Source: an uncultured Pelagibacteraceae bacterium (GTDB taxonomy: Bacteria > Pseudomonadota > Alphaproteobacteria > Pelagibacterales > Pelagibacteraceae). Taken from it: a DNA stretch of 64,000 nucleotides. Of the stretch, positions 20,737 through 30,576 are shown one piece after another. The translations under genes and the position numbers were made by a program. Position 1 is the stretch's first letter. Each line of letters begins with the position of its first letter. The stretch is from positions 1 through 64,000 of the forward strand of contig CACLIZ010000002.1 in the NCBI GenBank assembly GCA_902607115.1, given 5' to 3'. Under the pieces are notes generated by a model, which was not told where the DNA came from, did no database searches, and saw nothing but the letters and a program-made list of their open reading frames with translations.

Positions 20737-21457
20737 ATTTATTCTCCATCAACCACTTGTTAGTTTCCTTCAAGCCGCCGAATGTATAAATGTGGAAGTT
20801 ATCACTATGTGATTTTACTTTTCCAATTAAATCATTAGGGTCTTTAGGTTTCATTAAATCTAATGCCTTACTAAAATTAGATTTAAGAAAATTTAAGGAA
20901 TTTTTTGCCCCTACAATATTTGCAAACTTTATTAAGCTTGAAATTTTTAAAGGTCCAGTAATTCCAACATGAACTGGTATTGTTTGTTTAGCTATAAATT
21001 CTATTATTGGCTGAGGGTTTAATAACCACTGAGTAACTATATAGTCAGCATAAGGCTTTTTATCATTCATAGCTTTTTCTAATTTTAAGTCCGATATATC
21101 AGGACTCCCTTCAGGATGTCCAGCAATTCCAATCTTCAGATCCTCAAAATAACCAGTTTCTAAAACTTGGATTGAACTATCAAAATCCCCGATTGGCTCT
21201 CTACTTCCGCCAATAATTAAGACCTGTTTAGTCCCTCCGTCTTTACATCTAGAAACATATTCTTTTAGTTGTACTTCATTTTCAATTGATCTTGCTGGAA
21301 AATGAGGAATCGGATTAAATCCCTTTTTCACTAATTTCTCAGCTTGTTCTGCAGTTTCCTTAAAATCACCACCAGGTAAAAGAGTTATATAAACATCTTT
21401 TAATTTAGGCAGATTCTCAAGGTCCGTAACAGGGCCTATCTCAATAGAAAAATTCAT
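20729..21457 (-). CDS. Methylenetetrahydrofolate reductase (MetF)-like protein
   Basis: FSIEIGP, NPIPHFPARSI, VLIIGGSREP, GIAGHPEGSPDI, DYIVTQWLLNP; overlaps the GcvT-like gene by 8 nt. Confidence 0.8.
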   Translation of the reverse strand: MNFSIEIGPVTDLENLPKLKDVYITLLPGGDFKETAEQAEKLVKKGFNPIPHFPARSIENEVQLKEYVSRCKDGGTKQVLIIGGSREPIGDFDSSIQVLETGYFEDLKIGIAGHPEGSPDISDLKLEKAMNDKKPYADYIVTQWLLNPQPIIEFIAKQTIPVHVGITGPLKISSLIKFANIVGAKNSLNFLKSNFSKALDLMKPKDPNDLIGKVKSHSDNFHIYTFGGLKETNKWLMENKYV

Positions 21458-21523
21458 TCGAGATATTTAGTTATTTTAAATTAACTGTCTATAAAATTCG
21501 GATGCAAGAATGCACAATGAAGA

Positions 21524-22408
21524 TTATCTTTTTGTTCCTCTATGTTTTTGTATTCTTCGACCGTATTCTTGGGTGATTCTGTCAAAAATTATAGCTAGAG
21601 CTACAATAGCTAACCCATTAAACAATCCTAAGGCTAAATATTGGTTTGATATAGCTCTTAAAATCGGAACACCCAACCCTTTTACACCAATCATAGATGC
21701 TATAACAACCATAGCTAGCGCCATCATTATTGTTTGGTTTACACCAGCAAAAACAGTAGGAAGAGCTAAAGGAATTTGTACAGTTTTTAATTTTTGTAAT
21801 TTTGTCGCGCCAAAAGCTTCACTTGCTTCTATTGTTTCTTTGTCAACTTCTCTTATACCTAAATTTGTTAACCTTATAACTGGCGGTATAGCATATATGC
21901 AAACTGCAATTAAGCCAGGAATTTTTCCAATACCAAGCAACATCAATATAGGAATTAAATAAACAAAACTAGGAATGGTCTGCATCATGTCTAAAACAGG
22001 AAGCATTGCTTTTTCAACTCTGTTAGATCTTGCCATCAGTATTCCTATCGGTATTCCAACGGCTATACACATAATTGTGCATACTGTTATTATTGCTACT
22101 GTTGCCATGCAGTCTTTCCACATACCAAAGTATCCAATCAACATAAAAGCGATCATACTTCCAATTACAAGCTTCCAACTTCTTGAACCCAGCCAAGCTA
22201 ATGCACCAAGAGCCAGTAATATTATTGGCCAAGGTGTTGCTAGTAATAATTTTTCTAACCTAATTAAAAAAAATAATAATGGATCAAAAAAGGCTTCTAT
22301 ACCATCGCCATATGCTCTAGAAAATTCTCTAAACGTATGATCAATCCCTTTTCTTAATTCCATTAGGGATGTACGTTGCATCACTGGAAACTTAGTTAAA
22401 AATTCCAT
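21524..22408 (-). CDS. proW: Glycine betaine/proline-type ABC transporter permease
   Basis: IPIGILMARSNRVEKAMLPVLDMMQTIPSFVYLIPILMLLGIG, EAFGATKLQKLKTVQIPLALP. Confidence 0.9.
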   Translation of the reverse strand: MEFLTKFPVMQRTSLMELRKGIDHTFREFSRAYGDGIEAFFDPLLFFLIRLEKLLLATPWPIILLALGALAWLGSRSWKLVIGSMIAFMLIGYFGMWKDCMATVAIITVCTIMCIAVGIPIGILMARSNRVEKAMLPVLDMMQTIPSFVYLIPILMLLGIGKIPGLIAVCIYAIPPVIRLTNLGIREVDKETIEASEAFGATKLQKLKTVQIPLALPTVFAGVNQTIMMALAMVVIASMIGVKGLGVPILRAISNQYLALGLFNGLAIVALAIIFDRITQEYGRRIQKHRGTKR

Positions 22409-22423
22409 TAAATTCCTAAAAAA

Positions 22424-22455
22424 TTAACGAGCCTATAATTAAATAGGCTCGTTAA
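22424..22455 (-). terminator. Intrinsic-terminator-like hairpin between binding-protein and permease genes
   Basis: TTAACGAGCCTAT-AATTAA-ATAGGCTCGTTAA, 13-bp perfect stem followed on the minus strand by T6. Confidence 0.88.
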
Positions 22456-22467
22456 ATAAATTATATC

Positions 22468-23487
22468 TTAAAGACCAGCTTTGATTTTTTTAGCAGCTGC
22501 TGAAGATACCCACTTAGTCCAAACACCTTCATGCTTTTTTAAAAATTCAATTGCTGCATCTGAACCTTTAGCTTGGTTATCTGCCATGAACACAAGCATT
22601 CCATTCATTACTTCTCCTGGATAAGTACGTTTTTCAACATAACTTAAAGCTTCTTTTCCTCCAGTTTTAGCAAAGTTTGCAGTAACGATAGAATTAACTT
22701 CAGATTTTGTCCATGCAGTTGGCTTAGGATTTGCACAATCTTGTTCAGCTAATGTTATACAGTTATCCCAATTATCTCTTCCTGCGAATGGCACTCCGAA
22801 ATCAACTGGAATTAAACCATATTTTCCAACCATTGATGTTGGGTTCCAGTAATAACCTAACCAAGTATTTCCTGAATCAGCTGCTTTAGATATTGTACCA
22901 TCTAAACCTGCCGCAGAACCTGGATCAATTAATATCCATCCTTTTTTTTCCATTTCAAAAGCTCTGAAAAGATTTGCATTAGCTAATTGACATCCCCATC
23001 CAGCTGGACAACCAACAAAAGCTCCTTTTGAAGGATCTTCTTTAGCCGGGAACCATTCAGGATGTTCTAAAATTTCCATTGCTGTCATACCTTTTATTTT
23101 AGGGTGTTTTTTAACAGTTCCTGGAGTTATCCACCAACCTTCACCAAGACCAGTAATAGGCGCTCCATTCGCAATGATTAATCTTTTTTCTGAAACAGCT
23201 TTTTTTAAAGGTGTGTAAACAGCATTTGCCCATTGTTCAGGGTTCATGTCTGGCTCACCTTTTTCATCCATAGAAGTAAATGTAGGCATAGTTGCACCTG
23301 GTATAAGCTCAACCTCACAACCGTAACCTTTTTCTAAAATGATTTTATCAACGTTTGCCATTAATTCAGCTGATGCCCAGTTTTGCTCAGCAATAACTAA
23401 TTTTCCGCATCCAGCGTTAGCAATTCCACTAAAAGAAGTGAAACCAAGAAACACCAAAGCAGAAATAATTATATTTTTTATTTTCAT
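22468..23487 (-). CDS. proX: Glycine betaine-type ABC transporter substrate-binding protein (OpuAC/ProX family)
   Basis: Signal peptide; KLVIAEQNWASAELMANVDKIILEKGYGCEVELIPG; WLGYYWNPTSMVGKYGL. Confidence 0.88.
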   Translation of the reverse strand: MKIKNIIISALVFLGFTSFSGIANAGCGKLVIAEQNWASAELMANVDKIILEKGYGCEVELIPGATMPTFTSMDEKGEPDMNPEQWANAVYTPLKKAVSEKRLIIANGAPITGLGEGWWITPGTVKKHPKIKGMTAMEILEHPEWFPAKEDPSKGAFVGCPAGWGCQLANANLFRAFEMEKKGWILIDPGSAAGLDGTISKAADSGNTWLGYYWNPTSMVGKYGLIPVDFGVPFAGRDNWDNCITLAEQDCANPKPTAWTKSEVNSIVTANFAKTGGKEALSYVEKRTYPGEVMNGMLVFMADNQAKGSDAAIEFLKKHEGVWTKWVSSAAAKKIKAGL

Positions 23488-23624
23488 TTTTTCCCTTTAA
23501 TTAATTAATTAGGTGATATCAGAACACAAAGATAAAAAAAAAGCAAATATCTTTCAACTGATAGTTGTAGACAAAATGTTTTTGCAAAGGTTTTAATTTA
23601 AAATTAAGATTAAAAATCAAATTT

Positions 23625-24671
23625 ATGAAAAAAGATTTAATAAAAAGATTAAATGAAGGCCCAGTTCTTTGTGCTGAAGGATATTTATTTGCAATGGAAA
23701 GAAGAGGGTATTTACAAGCAGGAGCGTTTGTTCCTGAAGTAGTATTAGAACATCCAGAGGTAGTTTCACAGTTGCATAGAGAGTTTATAAGATCAGGTAG
23801 TGAAGTTGTTCAAGCATTTACTTATTATGGACATAGAGAAAAGCTTAGAATAATTGGAAAAGAAAAACTTCTTGAACAACTACAAAAAAATGCGTTAAAA
23901 ATTGCAAAGGATGCAAGAGATGAGTTTAAAGATCTTGATTTATTAGTAGCTGGAAATGTTGCTAACACAAATGTTTATGATCCAAAAGATAAAAAAAGTA
24001 ATATTGAATGTCAAAAAATGTTCGAAGAACAAGTTGCTTGGGCTAAAGAAGCTGGTGTAGATTTCATTATTGCTGAAACTATAACTTGGGTAGAAGAATT
24101 AAAAATTGCACTTAAAGTTATAAAAGATGCAGGACTCATTGCTGTTTGCAATTATGCTTTTAGAAGAGACGGCAAAACTAGGGAAGGAACTTCCCCAGGT
24201 GAAGCATGTAAAATTTTAGAAGATAATGGAGCTGATGTTGTTGGTTTAAATTGTTTTAGAGGTCCAAAAATGACAATGAAACTTTTACCAGAAATAAGAA
24301 AAGCAGTTTCTTGTCATGTTGCTGCCTTGCCTGTTCCATACAGAACTACTGAAAAAGATCCTGGATTTTTAAACCAAAAGGATGAAGGGTGTGATTGTAT
24401 TCCTGGAGGAAATGCATTTCCTGTTGCGTTAGATAATTTATATTGTAACAGGTATGAAATGGCAGAGTTTACCAAAGAATGTGCAGAAAAAAAAATAAAT
24501 TTTATAGGAATATGTTGTGGTGCAGAACCTCATCATGTTAGGGAAATGGCAGTTGCTCTAGGAAGAAAACCAATTTCTTATAAATACTATCCAGATATGT
24601 CCAAACATTATGCACATGGGACTGACTCATCTTTAAAAAAACATAATACAGACGCCGCAAAAACTTTATAA
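23625..24671 (+). CDS. bhmT: Betaine-homocysteine S-methyltransferase-like protein
   Basis: LNEGPVLCAEGYLFAMERRGYLQAGAFVPEVVLEHPEVV, GLNCFRGP, FIGICCGAEPHHVREMA. Confidence 0.9.
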   Translation: MKKDLIKRLNEGPVLCAEGYLFAMERRGYLQAGAFVPEVVLEHPEVVSQLHREFIRSGSEVVQAFTYYGHREKLRIIGKEKLLEQLQKNALKIAKDARDEFKDLDLLVAGNVANTNVYDPKDKKSNIECQKMFEEQVAWAKEAGVDFIIAETITWVEELKIALKVIKDAGLIAVCNYAFRRDGKTREGTSPGEACKILEDNGADVVGLNCFRGPKMTMKLLPEIRKAVSCHVAALPVPYRTTEKDPGFLNQKDEGCDCIPGGNAFPVALDNLYCNRYEMAEFTKECAEKKINFIGICCGAEPHHVREMAVALGRKPISYKYYPDMSKHYAHGTDSSLKKHNTDAAKTL

Positions 24672-24680
24672 AGGAAGTTT

Positions 24681-27086
24681 ATGGAAAAACATGCCAAGGT
24701 AGTTATAATTGGTGGAGGAGTAGTTGGCTGTTCCATACTTTATCATCTTTCGAAATTTGGTTTAAAAGATTGTATACTATTAGAAAGAAATGAACTTACT
24801 TCAGGATCATCTTGGCACGCTGCTGGAAATGTTCATGTAATCTCAAATGATCCAAATATTTCTAAAATGATGGCCTATACGATCGGTCTTTACAAAGAAA
24901 TAGAAAAAGAGTCAGGTCATTCTTGTGGATTTAAACCAAGTGGAGGATTTTACTTAGCTTCAAATGATGTTTGGGCTGAATATCTCAAAAGAGAAAGATC
25001 AAAGGCTAGATATATGGGTTTAGATCAGGAGTTCATTTCGCTCGAAGAAGTAAAAAAGAAAAACCCATTAATTGACCCATCTAGATATCTATTAGCACTA
25101 TGGGATCCAATAGACGGAGAAGTTGACCCATCAGGAGTAACCTATGCCTTTGCTAAAGCTGCCAAAGCTCATGGAGGAAAATATTATACACACACAGTTG
25201 TTAAAGACACAAAACAAAAAGAAGATGGTTCATGGAATGTTGTAACAGATAAAGGAAATATTAATGCAGAGATTGTAATAAACGCTGGAGGATTATGGGC
25301 AAGAGAAGTTGGCAATCTAGCTGGATTAAATTTACCTGTTCAGCCTATGGAACATCATTATTTAATTACAGAAGCTATACCGGAAATTGAAGCATTGGGA
25401 GATCAGAGACTTCCAATTGGAACAGATTTTGAAGGAAATATTTATTTTAGACAAGAAGGAAAAGGTATGTTGCTCGGTACATATGAGCAAAAGTCTACTC
25501 CTTGGAAAGTAGAAGGAACTCCAATGAACTTTGGACATGAACTTTTAGAACCAAAATTAGATAATATTCAAGATAGATTAGCTATTGGTTTTGAAAGAAT
25601 GCCAGCATTAGAAAAAGCAGGAATAAAAAATATTGTAAATGGACCATTTACTTTTGGTCCTGATGGTAGCCCTTTAATTGGTCCTGTTCCTGGGATGAAA
25701 AATTATTGGGTGGCAGTTGGAGTTATGGCTGGTTTTTGCCAAGGTGGAGGAGTCGGAAAATGTATAGCTGAATGGATTATAGATGGTGAACCATCAATAG
25801 ATGTTTGGGCAATGGACGTTGCAAGATTTGGAGATTATGCGTCACCACAATATGGAACGATTAAATCTTCAGAAAATTATGAAAGAAGATTTATAATGAC
25901 TTTTCCAAATGAAACTTTACCAAAAGGTAGAAAACAAAAAACAACAACTTTATATGATCGTTTTGTAAATCAAGGAGCTGTGATGGGAGATTCTTTTGGT
26001 TTAGAAAATGTTTTATGGTTTGCTAATAACAAAGAGGATGCTTATGAAGAACCAACAATTAAAAGATCAAGATCTCACAATTATGTTTCTAAGGAAGTCA
26101 TAAATGTAAGAGAAAATGTGGGAGTTATTGAAGTTGCTAACTTTTCAAAGCATGAATTTAAAGGTCCAGATGCTAGAAAATTTTTGGATCATATAATGGC
26201 TGGAAAATTACCAAAACCTGGAAGAATTTCTTTAACACCAATGCTTACATACAGGGGAAAACTTTATGGCGATCTAACTGTTGCATGTTTTGATGAAAAT
26301 GAATTTATGGTTTTTGGATCTGGAGCGGCACAAGAAATGCATAGAAGATGGTTTGAAAGTCATTTAGATAAATTTAATTTACAGTACAAAAATAAATCAG
26401 ATGAGTTCCACGGACTTGGTATTGCAGGCCCAAAATCTAGAGAGTTACTTCAAAAAATTGTTAGAGAAGATGTTTCTAATAATAAATTTAAATTTAGAGA
26501 TTCAAAAAAAATGTTTGTTGCAGGAGTTCCAGCTATAGTAAACAGAATATCCTTTACCGGTGAGCTTGGATATGAAATTTATGTAGCTCCACATTTTCAA
26601 TTAAAATTGTACGAAGAATTAAGTGAAGCTGGGAAAGAATTTAATATAAAACCTTTTGGAGGAAGGGCGCTAATGTCAATGAGGCTTGAAAAAAATTGGG
26701 GAGCTTGGACTTTAGATTATAGGCCAGATTTTACAGCAAAAGAGACTGGTCTAGATGCATTTATTAATTGGGACAAAGATTTTATTGGTAAAGAAAGCGC
26801 TAAAAAAGACCAAAGTGAAAATAAACTTGTACCATTAATAGTTCAAACAAATGAAATTGATGTAACTAACAATGAAGCTGTAATGAAAAACGACAAGAGT
26901 ATAGGATACGTCACTTCAGGCGGTTTTGCTCATTATGTAAATAAAAGTATTGCTTTCTCATATGTCAATAAAGAGGAAATTAAATTTGATAAAGGAATTC
27001 AAATAGAAATTAATGGAGACTTGTTTAACTGTTCAATAATTAAAGAGCCACTTTACGATCCAAGTGGGCAAAAGATGAGAAGCTAA
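24681..27086 (+). CDS. Dimethylglycine/sarcosine dehydrogenase-like FAD oxidoreductase with C-terminal GcvT domain
   Basis: VVIIGGGVVGCSILYHLSKFG, ELTSGSSWHAAGNVH, GLGIAGPKSRELLQ, SFTGELGYEIYV; 801 aa. Confidence 0.9.
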   Translation: MEKHAKVVIIGGGVVGCSILYHLSKFGLKDCILLERNELTSGSSWHAAGNVHVISNDPNISKMMAYTIGLYKEIEKESGHSCGFKPSGGFYLASNDVWAEYLKRERSKARYMGLDQEFISLEEVKKKNPLIDPSRYLLALWDPIDGEVDPSGVTYAFAKAAKAHGGKYYTHTVVKDTKQKEDGSWNVVTDKGNINAEIVINAGGLWAREVGNLAGLNLPVQPMEHHYLITEAIPEIEALGDQRLPIGTDFEGNIYFRQEGKGMLLGTYEQKSTPWKVEGTPMNFGHELLEPKLDNIQDRLAIGFERMPALEKAGIKNIVNGPFTFGPDGSPLIGPVPGMKNYWVAVGVMAGFCQGGGVGKCIAEWIIDGEPSIDVWAMDVARFGDYASPQYGTIKSSENYERRFIMTFPNETLPKGRKQKTTTLYDRFVNQGAVMGDSFGLENVLWFANNKEDAYEEPTIKRSRSHNYVSKEVINVRENVGVIEVANFSKHEFKGPDARKFLDHIMAGKLPKPGRISLTPMLTYRGKLYGDLTVACFDENEFMVFGSGAAQEMHRRWFESHLDKFNLQYKNKSDEFHGLGIAGPKSRELLQKIVREDVSNNKFKFRDSKKMFVAGVPAIVNRISFTGELGYEIYVAPHFQLKLYEELSEAGKEFNIKPFGGRALMSMRLEKNWGAWTLDYRPDFTAKETGLDAFINWDKDFIGKESAKKDQSENKLVPLIVQTNEIDVTNNEAVMKNDKSIGYVTSGGFAHYVNKSIAFSYVNKEEIKFDKGIQIEINGDLFNCSIIKEPLYDPSGQKMRS

Positions 27087-27715
27087 TGGCTCAAAAAGAT
27101 GTAGGTAATAAAGTACCTATTTATAAACTTAAAAAAACTGAAGAGGTCATGAAATATTATGATGAGTGGGGAGAAGGAAATAAATATGACAAGGATATGG
27201 AAGATTGGAATTATACTGGTCCTAAAGAGACTTCAGAAGTTTTCATTAAATATCAAAAAAATAAAGATGCTAAAATTTATGATGCAGGATGTGGAACGGG
27301 GCTAGTAGGTGTTGAATTAAAAAAATATGGTTTTTCAAACTTTTATGGGGCAGATCTCTCACAAAAATTATTAGATTTAGTTCCCACAGGTCTGTATAAA
27401 AAATTAAATAAAGTAGACTTAAACAAAATTATTCAAGAGGAAGACAATCTTTATGATGCCGTAATGTGTGTTGGCACATTCACATTTGGTCACGTAAAAC
27501 CACCTGCATTAGATGAATTTATTAGGATTACCAAAAACAAAGGTCTTATTTGTTTTACAATTAACGAAGGAATTCACGAAGAGTATGGTTTTGATAAAAA
27601 AATAAAACAACTAAATGAAGATAAAAAATGGAGAGAAGTGGAATTTTTTAAATCAAATTACATTGCCAGTAAAGATGTTAATGCATGGTTAGGTCTTTAC
27701 GAGGTTCTCAAATAA
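27086..27715 (+). CDS. Class I SAM-dependent methyltransferase
   Basis: KIYDAGCGTGLVGVELKKYGFSNFYGADLSQKLLDL. Confidence 0.85.
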   Translation: MAQKDVGNKVPIYKLKKTEEVMKYYDEWGEGNKYDKDMEDWNYTGPKETSEVFIKYQKNKDAKIYDAGCGTGLVGVELKKYGFSNFYGADLSQKLLDLVPTGLYKKLNKVDLNKIIQEEDNLYDAVMCVGTFTFGHVKPPALDEFIRITKNKGLICFTINEGIHEEYGFDKKIKQLNEDKKWREVEFFKSNYIASKDVNAWLGLYEVLK

Positions 27716-28891
27716 TGTCTGAAATTTATAATATTATTGATAAAAAAAAATTAGATGTAGTAAAAAAACCTATTAGTAAAGCGCATGGACTTCCAAATGA
27801 ATGTTATACAAGCAAAGAATATACATTAGTCGAAAGAAAAAAACTTTTTGAAGACAAATGGGTTGTTGTGGGTGTTGCAAGTTCTTTACCTAATATTGGA
27901 GACATAAAACCTTTTGATCTTTTAGGAATTCCTTTGTTGTTATTAAGAAATAAAAAGGGCCAAATTAAAGTATTTCATAATATTTGTAGTCACAGAGGTT
28001 CTAAACTTGTTACAAAATTATGTAAAAACAAAAATATTATAAGATGTCCATATCATTCATGGTCATACAATTTAGATGGCGACTTAATTGCCACTCCACA
28101 CATAGGTGGAATGAACAAACATAAAACCAAAGGTTTTAAAAATTATAAAAGTAATTTGAAAGAAATAAAATCGTCCGTATGGTTAGATTTAATTATAATA
28201 AATATTAATGGTAATGAGATACCTTTTGATAAATATATAAAACCACTAGATGATAGATGGTCTACATTATGGTCTAAAAAAGATAGAAAATTAATAAGAC
28301 ACTCAAATGATTTTGGATATTTTAAATTAGAAGCAAAATGCAATTGGAAATTTGCTATTGAAAACTATTGTGAAAGTTACCACTTACCGTGGGTTCATCC
28401 TGGGCTAAATTCTTATTCAAAAATAGAAGATCATTATCATATTCAAGGTTTGCCCAATCGATTTGCTGGACAAGGCACCGTTGTATATAATCCAAGACTT
28501 AAGGGTAAAAATAAACTTCCATGTTTCCCTAGCTGGCCAAAAAATAAAGAACATGTTGCTGAGTATGTGGCATTATTTCCAAATGTAATGCTAGGTATAC
28601 ATAAAGATCATTACTATGCTTACTGGCTAGAACCAGTTAATCATGAATATACTATAGAGCATATGGAATTATATTATGTTGGCGAAGAAGCTGCCAACTC
28701 AAAAAAAATTTAAATCATTAAGAAAACAAAATCACAAACTATGGGAAGGTATTCAAAAGGAAGATGTTGATATCATACAAAGAATGCAGATCGGAAGAAA
28801 TTCTCCCGTTTATAATGGTGGAAATTTTTCTCCAATTATGGATAATCCCACTCACCATTTTCATAAATGGGTTGCTACTAACTTGATATAA
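27715..28891 (+). CDS. Rieske non-heme iron oxygenase alpha subunit, split in two ORFs (to 28713, then from 28676) at an A8 tract
   Basis: NICSHRGSKL and CPYHSWSY Rieske ligands; ENYCESYHLPWVHPGL iron site; C-terminus LWEGIQKEDVDIIQRMQIGRNSP in the +1 frame. Confidence 0.88.
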
Positions 28892-28895
28892 AATT

Positions 28896-29336
28896 ATGTA
28901 CAGACCTTTACCAAATGAACTAACAATAAAAAACTCACCAATCGAAGGACTGGGTCTTTTTGCTACTAAAGATATTAAAGCAAATACTTTTATCGGGATT
29001 ACTCATATCAGAGATGAACAGTTTGAAAATAAATATATAAGAACACCTTTAGGAGGTTTTTATAATCATTCAAATGAACCTACCGTAATGAGAATGGTAT
29101 CCAATATGTTGCCAACTTTAAAATTTGGTGATCCAATTGACACAAAAGCCAAAGCAAAAAGGTTTGATGAAAATGATACTAATAGAGAAAACATGTATTA
29201 TAATTTAAGTGAGAAACCTAATGCAAAATATATGTTTATGGTATCTGTTAAAGATATAAAAGCTGGCGAAGAGCTTACAGCAAACTATAATCTATATACT
29301 TATCCAAAAACTGGTGTTGGCATACAGATGCTTTAA
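28896..29336 (+). CDS. SET-domain protein
   Basis: IEGLGLFATKDIKANTFIGI, GGFYNHSNEPTV, DIKAGEELTANYNLY. Confidence 0.85.
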   Translation: MYRPLPNELTIKNSPIEGLGLFATKDIKANTFIGITHIRDEQFENKYIRTPLGGFYNHSNEPTVMRMVSNMLPTLKFGDPIDTKAKAKRFDENDTNRENMYYNLSEKPNAKYMFMVSVKDIKAGEELTANYNLYTYPKTGVGIQML

Positions 29337-29340
29337 TTGA

Positions 29341-30576
29341 ATGAAGTTCAATAGAAAAATTAATCCTAACATTAAACCAAATCAAAATTTCATAACAAAA
29401 AAAAGATTAAGAGAGGATGAAATTAATTTTCAGAAACTTAGATCTTACAGGCTGGATAGAGTTAAAAAAGAATTAGAAAAAAATAATTTAGAAGCTTGTA
29501 TACTATTTGATCCAGTGAATGTTAGATATACTTTAGACTCTGTAAACATGAGCGTTTACAATATGCATAATCTTACTCGATACTGTTTTATACCAGTGAA
29601 TGGACCGGTAATACTGTATGAGTATTTTAATTGTGAAATATTATCTAAGCATTTAAATTTAATTGATGAGATCAGGCCAGCAATTACTTGGGATTATTTT
29701 AGCAATGGCGACCAAGCAAGTGTACAATTAAAAAAATGGGTTAATGAGATTAAAGATTTATCAAATTCTTACTTTAAAAGTAAAAAAGTAGCAATTGATG
29801 TTATTAATGGTCCAGCAGTGACAGCTTTAAACAAAGTAGATATTGATGTAGTAGATGCTAAATTAATTCTTGAACAAGCGAGAGTTATAAAATCTCCTGA
29901 AGAGTTAAAATGCATGAAGGCTGCAATAGAAGTTGCTGAAATTGGTGTTACGAAAATGCGTAAAGAATTAAAAGCTGGCATGACCGAAGATGAACTTTGG
30001 TCAATTTTACACAAAACAAATATCGAACATGGCGGTGAATGGATTGAGTGTAGAATACTTTCATCTGGTGAAAGAACAAACCCATGGATGCAAGAAAGTA
30101 GCAACAAAGTTATTCAAAGTGGCGAAATTGTTGCATTCGATACTGATATGGTTGGTCCTTATGGTTACTGTGCCGATATATCGAGAACATTTGTAGAAGG
30201 GAATAAATTTAATAATGAACAAAAACAGTTATACAAAATGGCAACAGACCATATTAATCATAATGCTAGATTAATCAAAAATGGTGTATCATTTAAAGAG
30301 TTTAGTGAAAAATCATGGAAACTTCCTGAAGAATACTATGGTAACCGATATTCATGTATGATTCATGGAATCGGCCTTTGTGATGAGTGGCCGCAAATAA
30401 AATATCCTACAGACGGAGGCCAAAGAGAAGGTTATTTTGAAAAAAACATGACCATAACAGTTGAGACTTATATTGGTAAAGTAGGTGGTAGAGAGGGTGT
30501 TAAACTAGAACAACAGTACTTAGTTGGTGAAAATAATCTTGAACTTATGTCACATCATCCTTTAGAACATATATAA
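29341..30576 (+). CDS. M24-family metalloenzyme, DddP (DMSP lyase)-like
   Basis: ILFDPVNVRYTLDSVNM; HGGEWIECRILSSGERTNPWMQE; IVAFDTDMVGPYGYCADISRTF; CMIHGIGLCDEWPQIKYP; TVETYIG; VKLEQQYL. Confidence 0.8.
   Translation: MKFNRKINPNIKPNQNFITKKRLREDEINFQKLRSYRLDRVKKELEKNNLEACILFDPVNVRYTLDSVNMSVYNMHNLTRYCFIPVNGPVILYEYFNCEILSKHLNLIDEIRPAITWDYFSNGDQASVQLKKWVNEIKDLSNSYFKSKKVAIDVINGPAVTALNKVDIDVVDAKLILEQARVIKSPEELKCMKAAIEVAEIGVTKMRKELKAGMTEDELWSILHKTNIEHGGEWIECRILSSGERTNPWMQESSNKVIQSGEIVAFDTDMVGPYGYCADISRTFVEGNKFNNEQKQLYKMATDHINHNARLIKNGVSFKEFSEKSWKLPEEYYGNRYSCMIHGIGLCDEWPQIKYPTDGGQREGYFEKNMTITVETYIGKVGGREGVKLEQQYLVGENNLELMSHHPLEHI

Noticed and set aside
21510-22340. Plus-strand ORFs 21510..21962 (150 aa) and 21975..22340 (121 aa)
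   Set aside because: Antisense shadows of the clearly conserved proW gene; composition reflects the reverse of membrane-protein codons
23488-23624. Possible SAM-V or other riboswitch upstream of bhmT
   Set aside because: I looked for the conserved SAM-II/SAM-V core and saw only a small CAACT-GAT-AGTTG hairpin; a covariance-model search would be needed
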